A stretch of 64,000 bases of DNA. It comes from Poecilobothrus nobilitatus (taxonomy: Eukaryota; Arthropoda; Insecta; Diptera; Dolichopodidae). The position numbers and the translations under genes are program-made. The notes under the pieces were generated by a model. The model saw nothing but the letters and a program-made list of their open reading frames with translations, ran no database searches and had not been told where the DNA came from. This document shows, in pieces, positions 26,268 to 38,799 of this stretch (positions within the stretch are counted from its first letter, which is position 1; the number at the start of each line of letters is the position of its first letter). The stretch spans positions 86,586,670-86,650,669 of the forward strand of contig OX352773.1 of assembly GCA_947095535.1 (NCBI GenBank). The letters are read 5' to 3'.

Positions 26268-28300
26268 TTTTATTTTTTATTATCACAATTTTTTAATTTA
26301 AAATTTAAGTTTTTATTAATCCTATTAATTGGCTTTTTAAGGAACAGTTAAATTTTTAAATCATAAAATTAAAATTATTAATAAATACTTTTTGTTATTA
26401 AATGTATTTTTTAATTTTTGTTAATTTTAATTTTAAACTTCAGTTAATTATTTCCCTTTTATGATTTCATATTTTATAAAGTGATTCTAAAAGTTTACAT
26501 ACATATATAGTTATATTATTTAGTAAGAAATTAAGTATTATTTTATAAATAGCAATTTATTATTTTTACAATAAATTATAAGAAAACAAAATTTTTAAAG
26601 TGAATATAGTACTTTTGATCACACATACTGTTAAAATTCAGAGATTCGGGCTTTTTATGGCTCGATCAATTAGTTATCAAAAAAAAAAAAAAAAACAAGA
26701 AATTATTGTTATTGAATTATTTACATCTTCTAGTTGACGGATTATTTCACAGAGTCGTTTTTAACAGTTTTAAAAATAAATGAAAAAAAAAAATTCCTCA
26801 CTACTTTTTATTAATAAAAAAAGGAATAAAATTTAAATCAGTTTCGATTGACTGGTCTTAAGATGCGAAAGAAAATATTACTTGTTCAGAACTTGATTAG
26901 ATAAAACAACTTCCTATTTGGAAAACAAAAATATTTCGACCTAAATTATAAACTGACAAATATATACTTATATAAAAAGTGATAAGTAAAAATATTAGAA
27001 CAGGACATTTCGGCAGGACTTAGTATTAGTAATATTTTGACAAATACAAAAGTAAAAGTAGAAAAAACGTAACAACACAGTATACGAAATATCTTATAAT
27101 AGAAATTATGAAGAAGATTATGATAAAATTAATATAGAATCAAGAAAAAATAAATTTTAGGTATGCAATACAAAAAAAAAAATATAATAAAACAAATATA
27201 AACAAGCACAAGCTAAGCATAAGCTAAACTATTATTTCTTAATGTATAAGAAATAGGACAACCGTATGATGATTCTAAACAAAGAAAGAAAGAATTGCAA
27301 AATATGTCAGGAAATTTCATTTGAATATAAATATTCATATTATAATTTATGACAATCGAAATAAAAAGAAATCATATACTAATTATTACTATATTATCCT
27401 CAAAATTGAAATATAGGATTAATTTGTAATAAATGTATTTTAATATGTATTAATATTCATAATTTTCATTATTTTAAATAAGTAAACTGACGAAGAATTT
27501 TTAAAACTCTTAAAATTTTTTTTAGATTTTTAAATATGTACTTTAAAATTTAATTACTAATCGTTTATTTTTTTCCCCCCAATTTTAGTTATTGGTTAAT
27601 CTTTAAAGTAATTTCTAACATTGGAATAAAAATAGGGTTGTGTACGAAAACCAATTTCTAAAAATTTCAATCCCAAAATCCCAAATTATAAATGTATTAT
27701 AACTTTTTTTCGCTCTCTCGTATGACGGTTTTTCTATTTGCGTTATACCCAATAGTTTAGAATATATAATTTGTCCGTTTTGGTCCATAGACCTTAGTTT
27801 TTCTACTTGGCTACTTTTTAAATATTCCTTACAATTTTGGAAAGTTAAATTATGTTACATTGAACAAAGTTTTTATAATAATAAAATCCAAAAAAAAAAA
27901 AAAAATCATACTTAATTGTTCAATTTCCTAATTTTGTTCTATGTCTATCAATAATATGGTTAGCAATTCCTAATTTTTAAAGGACAATCAAAAAAAAAAA
28001 AAAGAAAAAAAGAAGAAATCAACGCTGTACATAACGTCATCGAAAAGCATTAGAAATCTGCAGTCCCGTTTCTTTTCTTTACTAAAACTTTTATATAAAA
28101 ATGTAAAGCTCCCTATTCATCAATTACAAAAAAATGATTTTTTAACTACATATGTAGCATTGCAAGTTCACATTTACAATTTATTCCGTATTTGGAAGCG
28201 AAACAATTGTTAAATATGAATCTAACAGTTTAAGTCAAGTAAAATATTGTATAGTCAAGTAGATTTTAGTATTAAATATTTATTACGAATTTTCAAAGGA
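26268..28300. other. Upstream flank of the zinc-finger gene, no coding gene seen
   Basis: AT-rich, and should include the gene's 5'UTR and promoter. I cannot place a transcription start or a 5' untranslated exon. Confidence 0.45.
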
Positions 28301-28304
28301 AGAA

Positions 28305-28400
28305 CCAGCAGTATATTACCAAATATCAAAAAAAGATGATCCAGCAGTATATTACCAAATATCGAAAATGTTTCTAACCAACAGCATATTAGCAAAAACA
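28305..28400. repeat. 36-bp tandem repeat, about 2.7 units
   Basis: CCAGCAGTATATTACCAAAT starts at 28305 and 28341. A weaker third unit (CCAACAGCATATTAGCAAAA) is near 28377. Spacing is 36 bp. Confidence 0.85.
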
Positions 28401-28506
28401 AAACAGACTGATTTGCAACAATGCTTGACTACATATCGCAAGTAGATAAAGTTTTTTATAATATATTGCTTAGAAATTAGATTTACTATGCAATATATTA
28501 TATCTT

Positions 28507-28583
28507 TTTTACTTTAACTGACGACATTTTTACTTTAAGTGAAAAAGTTTTACTTTAAGTGAAGAAATTTTTACTTCAGTTGA
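28507..28583. repeat. 20-22 bp tandem repeat, about four units
   Basis: Four consecutive units of the form ACTTTAAGTGAAGAAATTTT, with the first and last diverged (ACTTTAACTGACG and ACTTCAGTTGAC). Similar AGTTAAAGTAAAA words recur near 30200-30250 but not as an array. Confidence 0.75.
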
Positions 28584-28877
28584 CTTAAATAAAAAAATAC
28601 AATATTTTTAAGCCTACTGATAATAAGATATTATAAAATGTTGATAGTTAAAAAGGACTTTGTAAATAAAACAATCAAAACATAAAAAACAAAATTAGGT
28701 ATTTTTTATAGGTATTTTTTTTTAAAATTAGGTATTTTATAGTATAGAAGAAAATTCTGGAGGATTTGAAAACACAAATTTATTTTTTTTAAATTATATT
28801 TTATTTATATAAATAATTCACCAAAAAACGAATAATAAAAATTTTAAAACAGAGTAAACAGAATGACCGAATGAGTG

Positions 28878-29040
28878 ACTCAATGACTATAAATTGACCT
28901 TGTTTATTATAACAAATTATATCAAAATCTGGTATAATTTTTGTAATTTGTAATCTCATATCATTTTCTGCGTCCAATATGTTTCTGTATTTAGTTTTTG
29001 TGCCAATATTCAAAGAGAAAGATCTCTCATGTCGTAACAA
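28878..29040 (-). pseudogene. hAT-like transposase C-terminal fragment
   Basis: The minus-strand frame from 29040 reads LRHERSFSLNIGTKTKYRN, then ILDAENDMRLQITKIIPDFD, then ICYNKQGQ. This is the usual end of hAT/ZBED5-like transposases, where a C-E-x-x-FS dimerisation block is followed by KTKYRN-RL, DMRL and a final K-x-Q-x-SH. The catalytic core and BED finger are absent. The frame continues past the expected end as far as 28801, so the normal stop is lost. Assignment is by motif recognition only. Confidence 0.72.
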
Positions 29041-29479
29041 ATGTCACCAGATGTTCAATTGCTCGTTTTACAAGCTGTTAATAAAAAATAGTAAAATCAA
29101 ATAGATATAAAATATAGTAAATTCAAACTTAAAAGTTTTTAATTTAGGTAGGTACTCGCACTCAATAAAATCAGATAAGCAAACAAACTTTTACTTTAAT
29201 AAACTGTTTTCAAAAGAAGAAAATAACAGACATTAACAGAGCAGATAAAATTTAATATAGAAATATGTACATAAATACATGTTAAATTAACATCAATTAA
29301 TAAAATTATGTTAATAAAAAAATTATTAATTGATAGGGAATTAGGGATAAAATTTGCGTAAGCTTTTGTCTAAGCTTTTTTTTCCTTGTTCCGAATATTC
29401 TTTTTCATTTAACTTTACAAGAAGGGCTGCGAATTTTTAAACTATTGCAAATAATATATATAATTTTTATTTTAGTGAA

Positions 29480-29790
29480 ATTTAAATACGCTCTGGGCTT
29501 TTTTTTATTTAGTTCATGTTGGGATGATATGTTCTTTCAATCGTAAAAATCTGATAAAAATATTTCTATAATTTTTACGTTTGAATAATTTCTAGTACCT
29601 TGAAGACATTCTTTAAAGTCCTTAAAATCATACACTTTACCTCTTTTTTTTTTTAAAGAAAGCTCGACTTGGTGGTGAAAAACAATCAGCAGACATAAAT
29701 GAATGACCATGCTCTAAATATTTGAAATGAACTTCTTCTACATTCATATGTTATTTTGATTCATTATGCATCAAATTAGAAACAATTTTC
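29480..29790 (-). pseudogene. Transposon-associated protein fragment, DUF7869-like
   Basis: Minus-strand pieces read NVEEVHFKYLEHGHSFMSAD, then after a frameshift KGKVYDFKDFKECLQGTRNY and KIIEIFLSDFYD, then a TGA where Trp is expected, then LNKKKPRAYLNF. The run LE-GH-FMSAD plus KVYDFKDF is one I associate with uncharacterised insect proteins that spread with transposons (DUF7869 type). Several stops and at least one frameshift show it is dead. Same strand as the hAT-like fragment 0.4 kb away, but I see no proof they form one element. Confidence 0.6.
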
Positions 29791-30471
29791 AAAAAAGAAT
29801 AAGTAATACTAAGAAAAAAAGTCGCATATACAAATTTATTTGGCATATGCGCCATTTTATTGTAGGGAATGGTAGATGAGACCGTTTTACTTAGGAAATC
29901 TATTATATTTGGCAAATGTTATTAATTATTGAATTTAAGGTTACAGATTTTTATGTTAAGTATTAAGAAAGATTATTACTTTTTAGTGCTAAATACGTCC
30001 GTATCTCAAATATTGATTTTTGGCGTTTACGCCTTTATTTCTAAGCACGGCAGTATACATATTATATGTAATGCATATCATAAATATCAGGTCCAAATAT
30101 ATATATAATATGTATGTATTACATAAATTTAATACATATATGATATATATGAAAATATACAACATAAATTACAGAAATAGGTAAAGATTTATTTAAAATA
30201 AAAAATATTTACGTTAAGTAAAAAAATCCTCAGTTAAAGTAAAAAAGTTATATTAGCCAAACTGATTTTTAAAATTGAGCTCGTTCTTAATTTTGTCTAA
30301 TTTTTATTTAATTTAAATAATAAATGATTAAATTATTAATACAATTTTTACATTAGTCATATTGAAAAATTTCAAATTTTTGAATTAAAAGTTATGCAGA
30401 ATGAAATAAATATTAATTCGCTTCTAATATATTTGAGTTATTTTAATAAAAATAAAACTATTTTGTTTTAA
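29791..30471. other. AT-rich spacer, no gene seen
   Basis: Between two transposon remnants. It has ATATATAT/TATGTA runs near 30055-30165 and nothing else recognisable. Confidence 0.5.
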
Positions 30472-30680
30472 CCTGATCTTAACATAATCGAAAATGTTTG
30501 GCATAAGATGAAGTCTACAATTCCTCAAAAAATTTTAAAAATTAAAAAGATGAGGCACATGCTGACACTTTGAAGGCTTGGAATGAAATAGACCGCTAAA
30601 TGTTAAAAAATTCAGTAGACTTCACGCCGAAACGTCTTCAACAGGTAATAGCTGCAAAGGACGGAAATAGAAAATATTAA
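30472..30680 (+). pseudogene. Tc1-like transposase C-terminal fragment
   Basis: Begins PDLNIIENVWHKMKSTIP, the block holding the third catalytic residue (Glu) of DD34E Tc1 transposases. After a frameshift it reads ADTLKAWNEIDR, a TAA, then NSVDFTPKRLQQVIAAKDGN, followed by a final TAA at 30678-30680. That matches the usual end of Tc1 proteins, where Pro-Arg/Lys-Arg-Leu/Ile precedes an AK-x-GGNTKY tail. The first two catalytic residues, the DNA-binding domain and any terminal repeats were not found. Confidence 0.85.
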
Positions 30681-33600
30681 ATTAATTCCACTTACATCAG
30701 AAATGCCTCCTTAGTTTCCAGAATTACATTATTTTTTTTTTTTTTTATTACGATGTGTAAATATTATATCCCTTTCAAAAATTTTTAATTATATTTTTTT
30801 CAAAGTCAGAATAAAAAAATAAAAATAAAAAACCAATGGAAGACGCCAATCAACCTACACACCTCATTTGAATATATGACAATGTAAATGAAAAACAAAA
30901 TCATTAGACACACTTAATTATTGTTATGTTGCGCATAAATTGCAATACAAAATTTATTTATATAAAATACTCGTATACTTAATATAATTTTAATATGTAT
31001 TAAAATAATTAAATTATAAAAAAGCATTAACACTCTTAGATAAATGTTATACATTGATATTAAGAACATTGAAAACGCAATAACTTTAATATTACTTCTT
31101 CTAATAATCATACATAAAACATCATTCATATCTTAAAACATTTTTGATTTATAAATTTCAATTATATTCCATTTAAAATTCTTACATAAATGTTGGTTAA
31201 AATTCTGAAATAGGATTTTAATTTAATTGTTATAAATAAATATCCGCATTCTCTAGAATATAATAAATAATTCTGTTGATAAAAATTTAAAATAGTTTCA
31301 CTTATTTTTAGAACAAAAGCACAAAAAACAAAAATTCGTAACTAATGCCGCGCCGCTCATTTGAAATTCTATAAACGGTAATAAAAAAAAAACAAAAATT
31401 ATGTAAAAATAAATTTATAATAAACCTGTTGTTATGATTAATACTAAACTAACTAATTTTATTGTTTCTTTTAAATTTTCTTAAATCTTGTTTCGGAACA
31501 TCCTCCTAACAAGTGAAATGAATTTAAAGTTATTAGACCTTGGTTCTAAAGTTATTAGACCTTGGTTATTACAACGTTTAAGTTCTAAGTTGAGTAATAA
31601 CTGGTCGTTATTAGATTATTTGATATTGTTGATTCAATTATCAAACAGAAAAGTTTATGTCCTTGTGGAACAACTTTATTATATTATCATTTCAAGGGTT
31701 AATATAATCTTTGCCTGTTTAATTATCATTTATCAATAAATATTGAAAATTTCTTTCTGAACTGTAATTTTGAAATCTTTTATTTGTTACCATTTTTTAC
31801 ATGTTCAAGTAGCAAGTTTTTGACGTTTTAACTTTGAAATAGTTTTTTGTTTGCATTCATTTCTTTTAAGAACTTCTCTGTTTTGTAAAGTAATGTGTCC
31901 AATGAAAATTTTATCTTCATAAATTTTTAGCATCAGATAAGATGTTATCTTATTGTTGCCCTTTACCTACGTCTTTTTCGTTAATCCGTTCATCAAAAAT
32001 AATTTCTGCATAAATTTTAAAAAGAAGGAAAGATAAAAACATCTTTTGTATTGAGATGTTAGTTTACTAGATTCAAACAAACTAGAAGAAACAAACGTTT
32101 CATAAGCAATGTTTTTTGCCAGAGACGGAGGAAAAGGAAAAATAAAATATTTGTTGGTTTCCTGTTATCTTCTAAAAAGTTTCTTTTCTGTTTTTTTTAT
32201 AAATCATTTCGCCCTTAAGATAGCATTCAGACCTGGTATTTCGTGAAATATTAAATGAAATAATTAAAAAAGTAAATAATTTTTTGCAAAATTACTAGAT
32301 TTTTCGGTTGCGAACTTATTTCATGAAGCCTAAAGCACACTTTACAATGATTACTTTCTTAATTTTTTAAACGGCATAGTGGTTAATATGGTAACCTATA
32401 ATAAAAACTTACAACAGCTACTGGTCTTTAGAAGACAAAAGCAAAATAAAATAAAAGAATCTATTAAAAATATTTATTTGGGCTAAATATGAATACACTT
32501 TAACTATTTGATACAATATATATAAATAAATAATAAAATATGGCAATATATTCTAACCTTAAATCTACAGTGAAACATTGAATGTTGAAAAACAAGTAGA
32601 TATTTCGTAAACATTATGCTTAAAAAAACATAAGAAACATGAAAAATTGAGAGATACAAATTTTGCCCCCAGTAAGATACTTTATTAATTGAATTATGAA
32701 CAACTAGTAACAAACTTGATTCATATATAACATATAACGTAAATGCATAACCCTTTGTAACACATTCTCAAAAAAAATTTGAAAAAATGTGCCTATTAGT
32801 TTCCCACTGTGTATCCGTCTATTTGCAAAAACAACTTTTTCATGTAAATCCATCCATTACAGAGCAACAGCCCCTCAAACTTTGAAAAATCTCTGTTTTT
32901 AAATGCGTATATCTCAAGTTCTGCTTAACATTTTTTCAATCTGAAAACGCCATTCGACAGATATTTTTTTACCTTTGTAAATCAATATCAAAATTATACA
33001 TTTTTTTTTAAATTTGAATTTACCGTTATGTGAAAACTAAATTTTGCATGTTTTTCTACCTTCATAACCCCGATATACGCTTTTAGATAGGGATTTGAAA
33101 TTTTGAGGTAAGAAAGAACTTTTAGAAATAGTATTAGTTTCCTCACAAAAGTATTTTGTTTAAAATCTATTAAGGCTCAAAAATCGAAAATTTCCTATTT
33201 TTAGACACCTGTAACTTAGGTACCTTTACAAATTTTTCTTCTATTTTTATGTGTGTGTGTTAACGGTTTTACTTAGTTATATATGGTTTTAAACTTACAG
33301 CCCCTCAAAATTGCAAATAAGTTCTATTTTCACATTTCTTCTTATTATATCAAATTTTAGAATTTCGGTGTAGGGTCACAATTTTAAACAGTTTGTATTA
33401 TCTTTTGGAAATGAGCGCAACGGTTTTTGGTTTACTTTCTGACTTGTTTTATTTAAGTAAGTATAATTTCAGATTTTTTTTTAAATTTAATTGAAGTTAA
33501 TTTTTATACTTTATATTATGAGAAACACTCATATAAAACATTTCAATCAGAGTTGTAAAAATATAGGATAAATCAATATTATATTAATTAATCATTTACG

Positions 33601-34336
33601 TCTACTGTAAATTATTAATTCTACAAATTTATCAACTTTAAAAACTGAAAACCGACATAATATATGAAATCATAATGTCAAATTTAAAAAAAAAATAAAG
33701 AAATAATAAATATCTACTTATTGCAACTAAAGTTTTTATTTAATGTTCAGCAAATAATGTTAAAGTTTATTTTAAAGGAAATATTGCAATATTTGTTAAT
33801 CGTTTCCGTTTTTCATTCAAAAATTTAAAAAATACTATTTAATTAGCTAAGAATTAAGTATAATAATTAAATAACTGTAAATGTTTATAATTATTGTACT
33901 TAGAGTAAACTTTTAATATTACTATTTATTTATTTAATATGGGGCGGGGGAATTTTTTTTTTTTTTCATAAAAATCAAAGACTTGTCAAGGACAAGGTGT
34001 ATTTATCATTTTATATGATTATAAGTAATAAAAAATTTTATATTAATACATCAAAGAACTGTTATTTTAAAATTTAAATACATATGTATATGTATAATTT
34101 ATTTTGTTTTTTAATTATTATTTGAATTATTTTTAGTTATTATGAAATTTTTGTATATTAACTGCTGATATTTATGATTTTCTAACATTTTATTAATTTC
34201 TAAATTACAAATTTTAAGTAATAAAATATTTAATTAATTATTACAAATAGATTTTAATATTACAAAATAAATTTTCAGATTTTAGAATTAAATAATTAAC
34301 AATTGAAAAATTCTTTGCTAAAAGTAAATCCTTGTC
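30681..34336. other. AT-rich intergenic DNA, no gene seen
   Basis: No supported gene. Contains a 22-bp tandem duplication at 31525 and two spaced copies of CAGCCCCTCAAA (near 32870 and 33299) within a less AT-biased stretch, about 32740-33420, that may be an unclassified old repeat. Confidence 0.45.
31525..31568. repeat. 22-bp perfect tandem duplication
   Basis: TAAAGTTATTAGACCTTGGT, followed by TC in the first copy and TA in the second, occurs at 31525 and 31547 head to tail. Confidence 0.9.
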
Positions 34337-34533
34337 GGGACCTCGGTGGCCTAGAAGGTAAGAACGTATAAAATACACTGTAAACACCGAGAGAGTGTGG
34401 ATTCAAATCCCACACACGTTGTAAGAATTATTTCCCGTTACGACATTTAAAGCCACGCCTGAAAAGGAAAGGCTGTGTAATTTCTTGTTCACATTTATGT
34501 GGTAGAGAAATGCACTAAAAAATGAAAAAAAAA
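34337..34533 (+). mobile_element. SINE family 1, full-length copy
   Basis: Starts GGGACCTCGGTGGCCTAG and keeps the A-box-like and B-box-like regions, then the GTTGTAA/TTACGAC hairpin (one G-T wobble) and the GGCTGTGTAATTTC tail, ending in an A-rich run after AATGCACT. No clear target duplication was found. Confidence 0.88.
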
Positions 34534-34582
34534 AACTTCTAATTTTATTATATAGTACTATTATGAATCGATATTTTAATTT

Positions 34583-35371
34583 GGTGCGTTTATATTGGAG
34601 CTGCGATGAATGATAACAGCGTCGATAAGAGCATAGCGTAGAAAATTATATTTTTTTCGTACATGTTTTTAATTGAAGTGTTTATATTGGAGCATTGCTT
34701 TGATCATCGATAAGAGAATAGACAAATCTTTATTCAATTTTCTACGCTCTTATCGAGCATAAAATTTTTTTTTTTATGTCAAGTTACCTGAATGTTAGCA
34801 TTAACCTATCCCCTCGTAGAATTGGTGTACCATCACAATTGCTCCATGATTTTAGAAGCTTATCTCTGTCTTAAATAATACATAATTAAAGGTTTCTACT
34901 TTAATTTTCATATATTCCGCAAATTTATTTATGAATGTTTTCTTAGGTCTTTGTAAAGATGATAAAATTCTCTAAACGCACATCTCTTTCCATTAATAGG
35001 ATGGACACGAAATTCGCGGCCCTTCCATAATTTTTTAGAAATGTACAATTTTGTAGCCCTTGATAAGAAAATCAAGAACAATAAGATTATATTTTTTATA
35101 ATTAAAAACTATAATCTTATTGTTCCCTAATTTAATAATTTTTTATTATTATAGTGGCTATATTTTATTTTTTTTTAAATTTTCTTATTTTAATAATTTC
35201 TTGTTTTTTATAAAAATTTAACTTCTATCACAACCACGAATATTCTATTTTTATTCTACATCGGTATTATCGAAGCTCCAATATAAACACAACATAAGAG
35301 CACAGAAAAAAGCTATGCTCTTATCGATGCTCTAATCGACACTCTTATCGCAGCTCCAATATAAACGCACA
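34583..35371. mobile_element. Harbinger-derived non-autonomous element with double inverted ends
   Basis: Outer ends read GTGCGTTTATATTGGAGC inward from both sides (34584 and 35370). A second inner inverted pair, GTGTTTATATTGGAGC-like, lies at about 34676-34693 and at about 35272-35291. CGATAAGAGCATAGC words sit beside several ends. TTT flanks both sides (34580-34582 and 35372-35374), which fits the 3-bp target duplication of PIF/Harbinger elements. A minus-strand remnant inside resembles the Harbinger transposase N-terminus. Total length about 789 bp. Confidence 0.8.
34862..35030 (-). pseudogene. PIF/Harbinger transposase N-terminal remnant
   Basis: Minus-strand frames give GREFRVHPINGKR, then CAFREFYHLYKDLRKH, then after a frameshift INKFAEYMKIKVETFNYVL. 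This order (WVHP-N, a GEF-HLY-LR block, then FF-Y-RM-ETF-LL) is characteristic of the start of Harbinger transposases. The DDE nuclease part is missing. It sits in the centre of the 34583-35371 element, which supports that element's class. Confidence 0.72.
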
Positions 35372-35374
35372 TTT

Positions 35375-38265
35375 AGTTTTCATTACTAATGCTTGTCCTT
35401 CCCATTAACCAATAATACTCTCTTATGGTATAGTCACCCACTCCTGTGCTTCATTTTGTTGCCGTTCTTTGTTTAAAAATAGCATGTTTCAGCATGAAAC
35501 TTGGTTATTACCTTGCATATGAACATCAGTTGTATGCAAAAAAATAATAACAAGAGAATGATGATTGCCCGCGTGCGGTCTCGGAGGGGAATTGGTCGTG
35601 GGACTTATTATTATAATAACCAAAAGCAAAAGTTATAAAAACGAAGAAGAAGATTCACAAATTATAAATATTTAAATACGAAAAAATAAAACAATTGTGG
35701 AAAGAATAAAAAAAAAAAGATAAAAAGATGCACATACAAAATTTTATAAAGCACTTTTTTGATTTAAATTTTACCATTTAAAGATTTAAACTTTACAGAA
35801 GCCAAATAAATGTATTAAAGTTTACAAGATTCTATACATTCATAAATAGATTGCCACATATTATATTTATTGATAATAAATTAATTACTTATCATGAAAA
35901 CTATATTTTAACAAATAATATTTTATGGCTTCAAAATTGGATACTAATGGCTAAAATGTGCCATGCAAAATTGCAAGTTATGCAAGTTAAATTTACTATT
36001 GTATACACATATGATTCATCATTAGCGTTGCATGGACATCAAAAGTTATGATAGAATTTTTCAAAAATATTCATCAGAATAAGAAAATTATTATAAAAAA
36101 TTATAAATTAAATAAAATTATTATAAAAACGTATTTTTTAGATTTCGTTGATAGATTTAAGTTAGTTTAACATAAAATTTTTCACTTCTAATATTCCTTA
36201 CTAAATACCTTCCTATATATTTTATAACAAAAGATAAGTTATATACCTATACTTCACCAAATTAATAAAAGTCTGTTGTAAAGCCATAAATCGGTCTAAT
36301 CTCTATACATACATAGATACATACATATAGCTTCAAAACTTTAAAATTTAAAATGTAAATGAAACATTTTAGTCGAAATAAACTTAAACTTATAACTTAA
36401 TTTTACAGAATATGTCAAGGAAGAGACACATACATACATACAATACATAGTATATAAGAAATTAATAATAACTTCCAAGAAATTCAAAATTCAACCGAAG
36501 TACTTAATTTTTTTTTTAGTTTAATATTGAGAAATCATCAATCAATAAGTAACTATAAGAAGAAAATTTCAAGGTATTTTTTTTTTTCTATACTATTATG
36601 ATATTATATTATTTTTAGTTAAAGATACGTAAATTATTAGCTAATTTTTATAAAGAAAAGTCAAAAAAAAAACAAAATATGAAATTTTGAAATCATTTTT
36701 TTTTTTTTTTTTTTGCCATGCATAAATTTAAAATTGAAATTGCAGCACCGTCATGATTATATCTCAGTCTCAATACAATATTATTCATCACAATTGAAAT
36801 AAAATTTATGGCCTATAAAATTATGAAAATTATTTCATAGAGATCAAAAAACTTTTAAATTTAAGATAGTAAAGAAAAATTACAATAAAACTTTTGTTAA
36901 CTGTTATTATATTGTAAGCAAATGTATTGTAAACCTCATCATTCGTTATTATATTAACGTTCATAAGTCAGAAAAATAACAAAAATAATTTTATAATTGA
37001 ATATTATTAGACTTCAGAATACGAAGTACGAACAACTACTATATGAAATTCTTGCATAAAAGTGACCTCATTTCTTATAAAATATTTTACGCTTTTGTTT
37101 TTCTTATTCAATTTTTAAAGTTATTGACTATTATTGAACCAAAAAAAGAATAACAGTATAACAACGACCACAAACAACTGACTTTACTTTGAACGGATAT
37201 TACATATATATATGTACCTATACTTATACATTGTTATTGTATGTTGTAAGATTTGGAATGACGCAGTTATCATTAATTTATTTATAACTTTGTTTATTTA
37301 GTTTTAAGCTTTTCATATTGTAAAGAGCTTTAATAACAGTTACCTTCTAATAAATATATGGTATTATATTGTTATACAAAAATATCTATGTACTTAAATC
37401 TATATGATTGAATATTATATAAGCATAAATATATGTATATGTAAATAAGTATTATGCACTATATATACTATTTATATATTATATATTATGTATGTATTAT
37501 TACATGCATAATAAAAATGCACCTTTATGTATTTTTATTTCATATCATCTGGAATTAAAATTTTTCATTTCCAAAATAGACATCTTTTGATTTATTTATG
37601 CATGTACCGAAGTAACGAAGCAACAAATATGATGTACATAAAATATTCAAAAGAATATTCGAGATTATTGTTTTTATATTTTGAAATAAACAGGGTGTTT
37701 TTTTTTTTTTTTTTGTTATACAATGAAACATAATATTTTTCTTTTTATTAAGAAATTGTAAACTGCCTCTATTAGTGAGATTTTGAATCGGTAAACTATC
37801 TTACCTTATAGACAAAATAATATTAGTAGGATAATAAAATGACAATTTAAAAGTAAAAGTTAAGATTCTAATAAAGAATTTAGGAAATATTAAAAGCGTT
37901 GCGATATTTTAATAAACTTAGAAATTATGTATGTATGCTACACTTGTCAAGTGATAATAACAAGGATAGAAAAAGAGTTGTAATTGCAACACAAAAAGAA
38001 AAATTTAATACAATATTTTTAATCCTCTGGTTTTTGTATTTATTGCAGAAAGCTTTTATTGATAAAAGATTTATAATGAAACGAAAAAAATATGTGAAAG
38101 GTACTAAAATAAATAAAGATTCATCATCTGAATTTTGCCATGGCAGTCATAAATGTTCTATTAGGACGCACATTATTGCCATAAAAAACTTTAATACAAC
38201 TGAATTCCTCTCCTAAAGATATGCAATGTTATATAAATGCAAACTTTAAATGAAAATAAATTACA
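35375..38265. other. Intergenic DNA with a small GC-richer islet
   Basis: No supported gene. About 35560-35605 (GCCCGCGTGCGGTCTCGGAG) is unusually GC-rich here and could be a promoter or a fossil repeat. TATA-type runs near 37200-37510 are low complexity. A 105-codon open frame at 37899-38216 shows no recognisable domain. Confidence 0.4.
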
Positions 38266-38267
38266 AG

Positions 38268-38560
38268 GGGCTTCGGTAGCCTAGTGGGTGGGTAGGCGTG
38301 TGGCGTATTAACCGAAGAAGTGTGGGTTCGATCCCTTCACAGGTCGTAATTGTTTTTTTCTTTATATACCCCGTTACGACCAAATATATAGTATATAATA
38401 TAAACAAAATAAATAATATTAGTATATAATTTAATAATGGCCATATATAAAACCTATAATGGCCTTGGTAGCCGATGGTTCAATAATATTGCATTACATT
38501 TATATATGTAACATTAATATAAATAAATAAATAAAATAAATTACAATTTTCCAGGACCCA
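38268..38560 (+). mobile_element. SINE family 2, copy A
   Basis: tRNA-like head GGGGCTTCGGTAGCCTAGTG with B box GGGTTCGATCCC, then GGTCGTAA...TTACGACC (8-bp perfect hairpin), then an AT-rich body with AAAATAAATAATATTA and AATGGCCTTGGTAGCCGATGG, ending near TAAATAAATAAATAA. The body matches copy B at 38800-39290. The head differs from family 1 but shares the hairpin logic. Confidence 0.75.
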
Positions 38561-38799
38561 TTTAGCCGAGAATCGTACTACAATTTATTGTATTATAGTA
38601 AATTAAAATAAATAAACAAATGAAATTACAATTTTTCGTCTGGTATTTAATTTAGAAGCTGTTCAAATTCTCTAAATAAAATTAAATTTGTCGTTTATCT
38701 CATTATTAATCTTATGCCTTTTCCACAAAATCTTTAAAAAAATAAAATTCTCAATTCTAAAATAAAAGTATTTTACTAAGTCGAAATTCAGTAGAATGA

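Noticed and set aside
28305..28400. CRISPR-like spaced repeats
   Set aside because: Units are head-to-tail with decaying copies and no distinct spacers, in a eukaryotic context.
31488..31739. 83-codon plus-strand frame containing the 22-bp duplication
   Set aside because: Leu/Ile-rich and AT-driven, with no recognised domain. Kept only as a repeat.
35560..35605. CpG-island-type promoter
   Set aside because: The patch is under 50 bp and has no adjoining gene. It is noted only as a GC-richer islet.
37899..38216. 105-codon plus-strand frame, Lys/Arg-rich with KDRKRVVIATQKEKF
   Set aside because: Briefly considered as a helix-turn-helix transposase start, but no second motif, no repeats at the ends and no splice context. 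Left unannotated.
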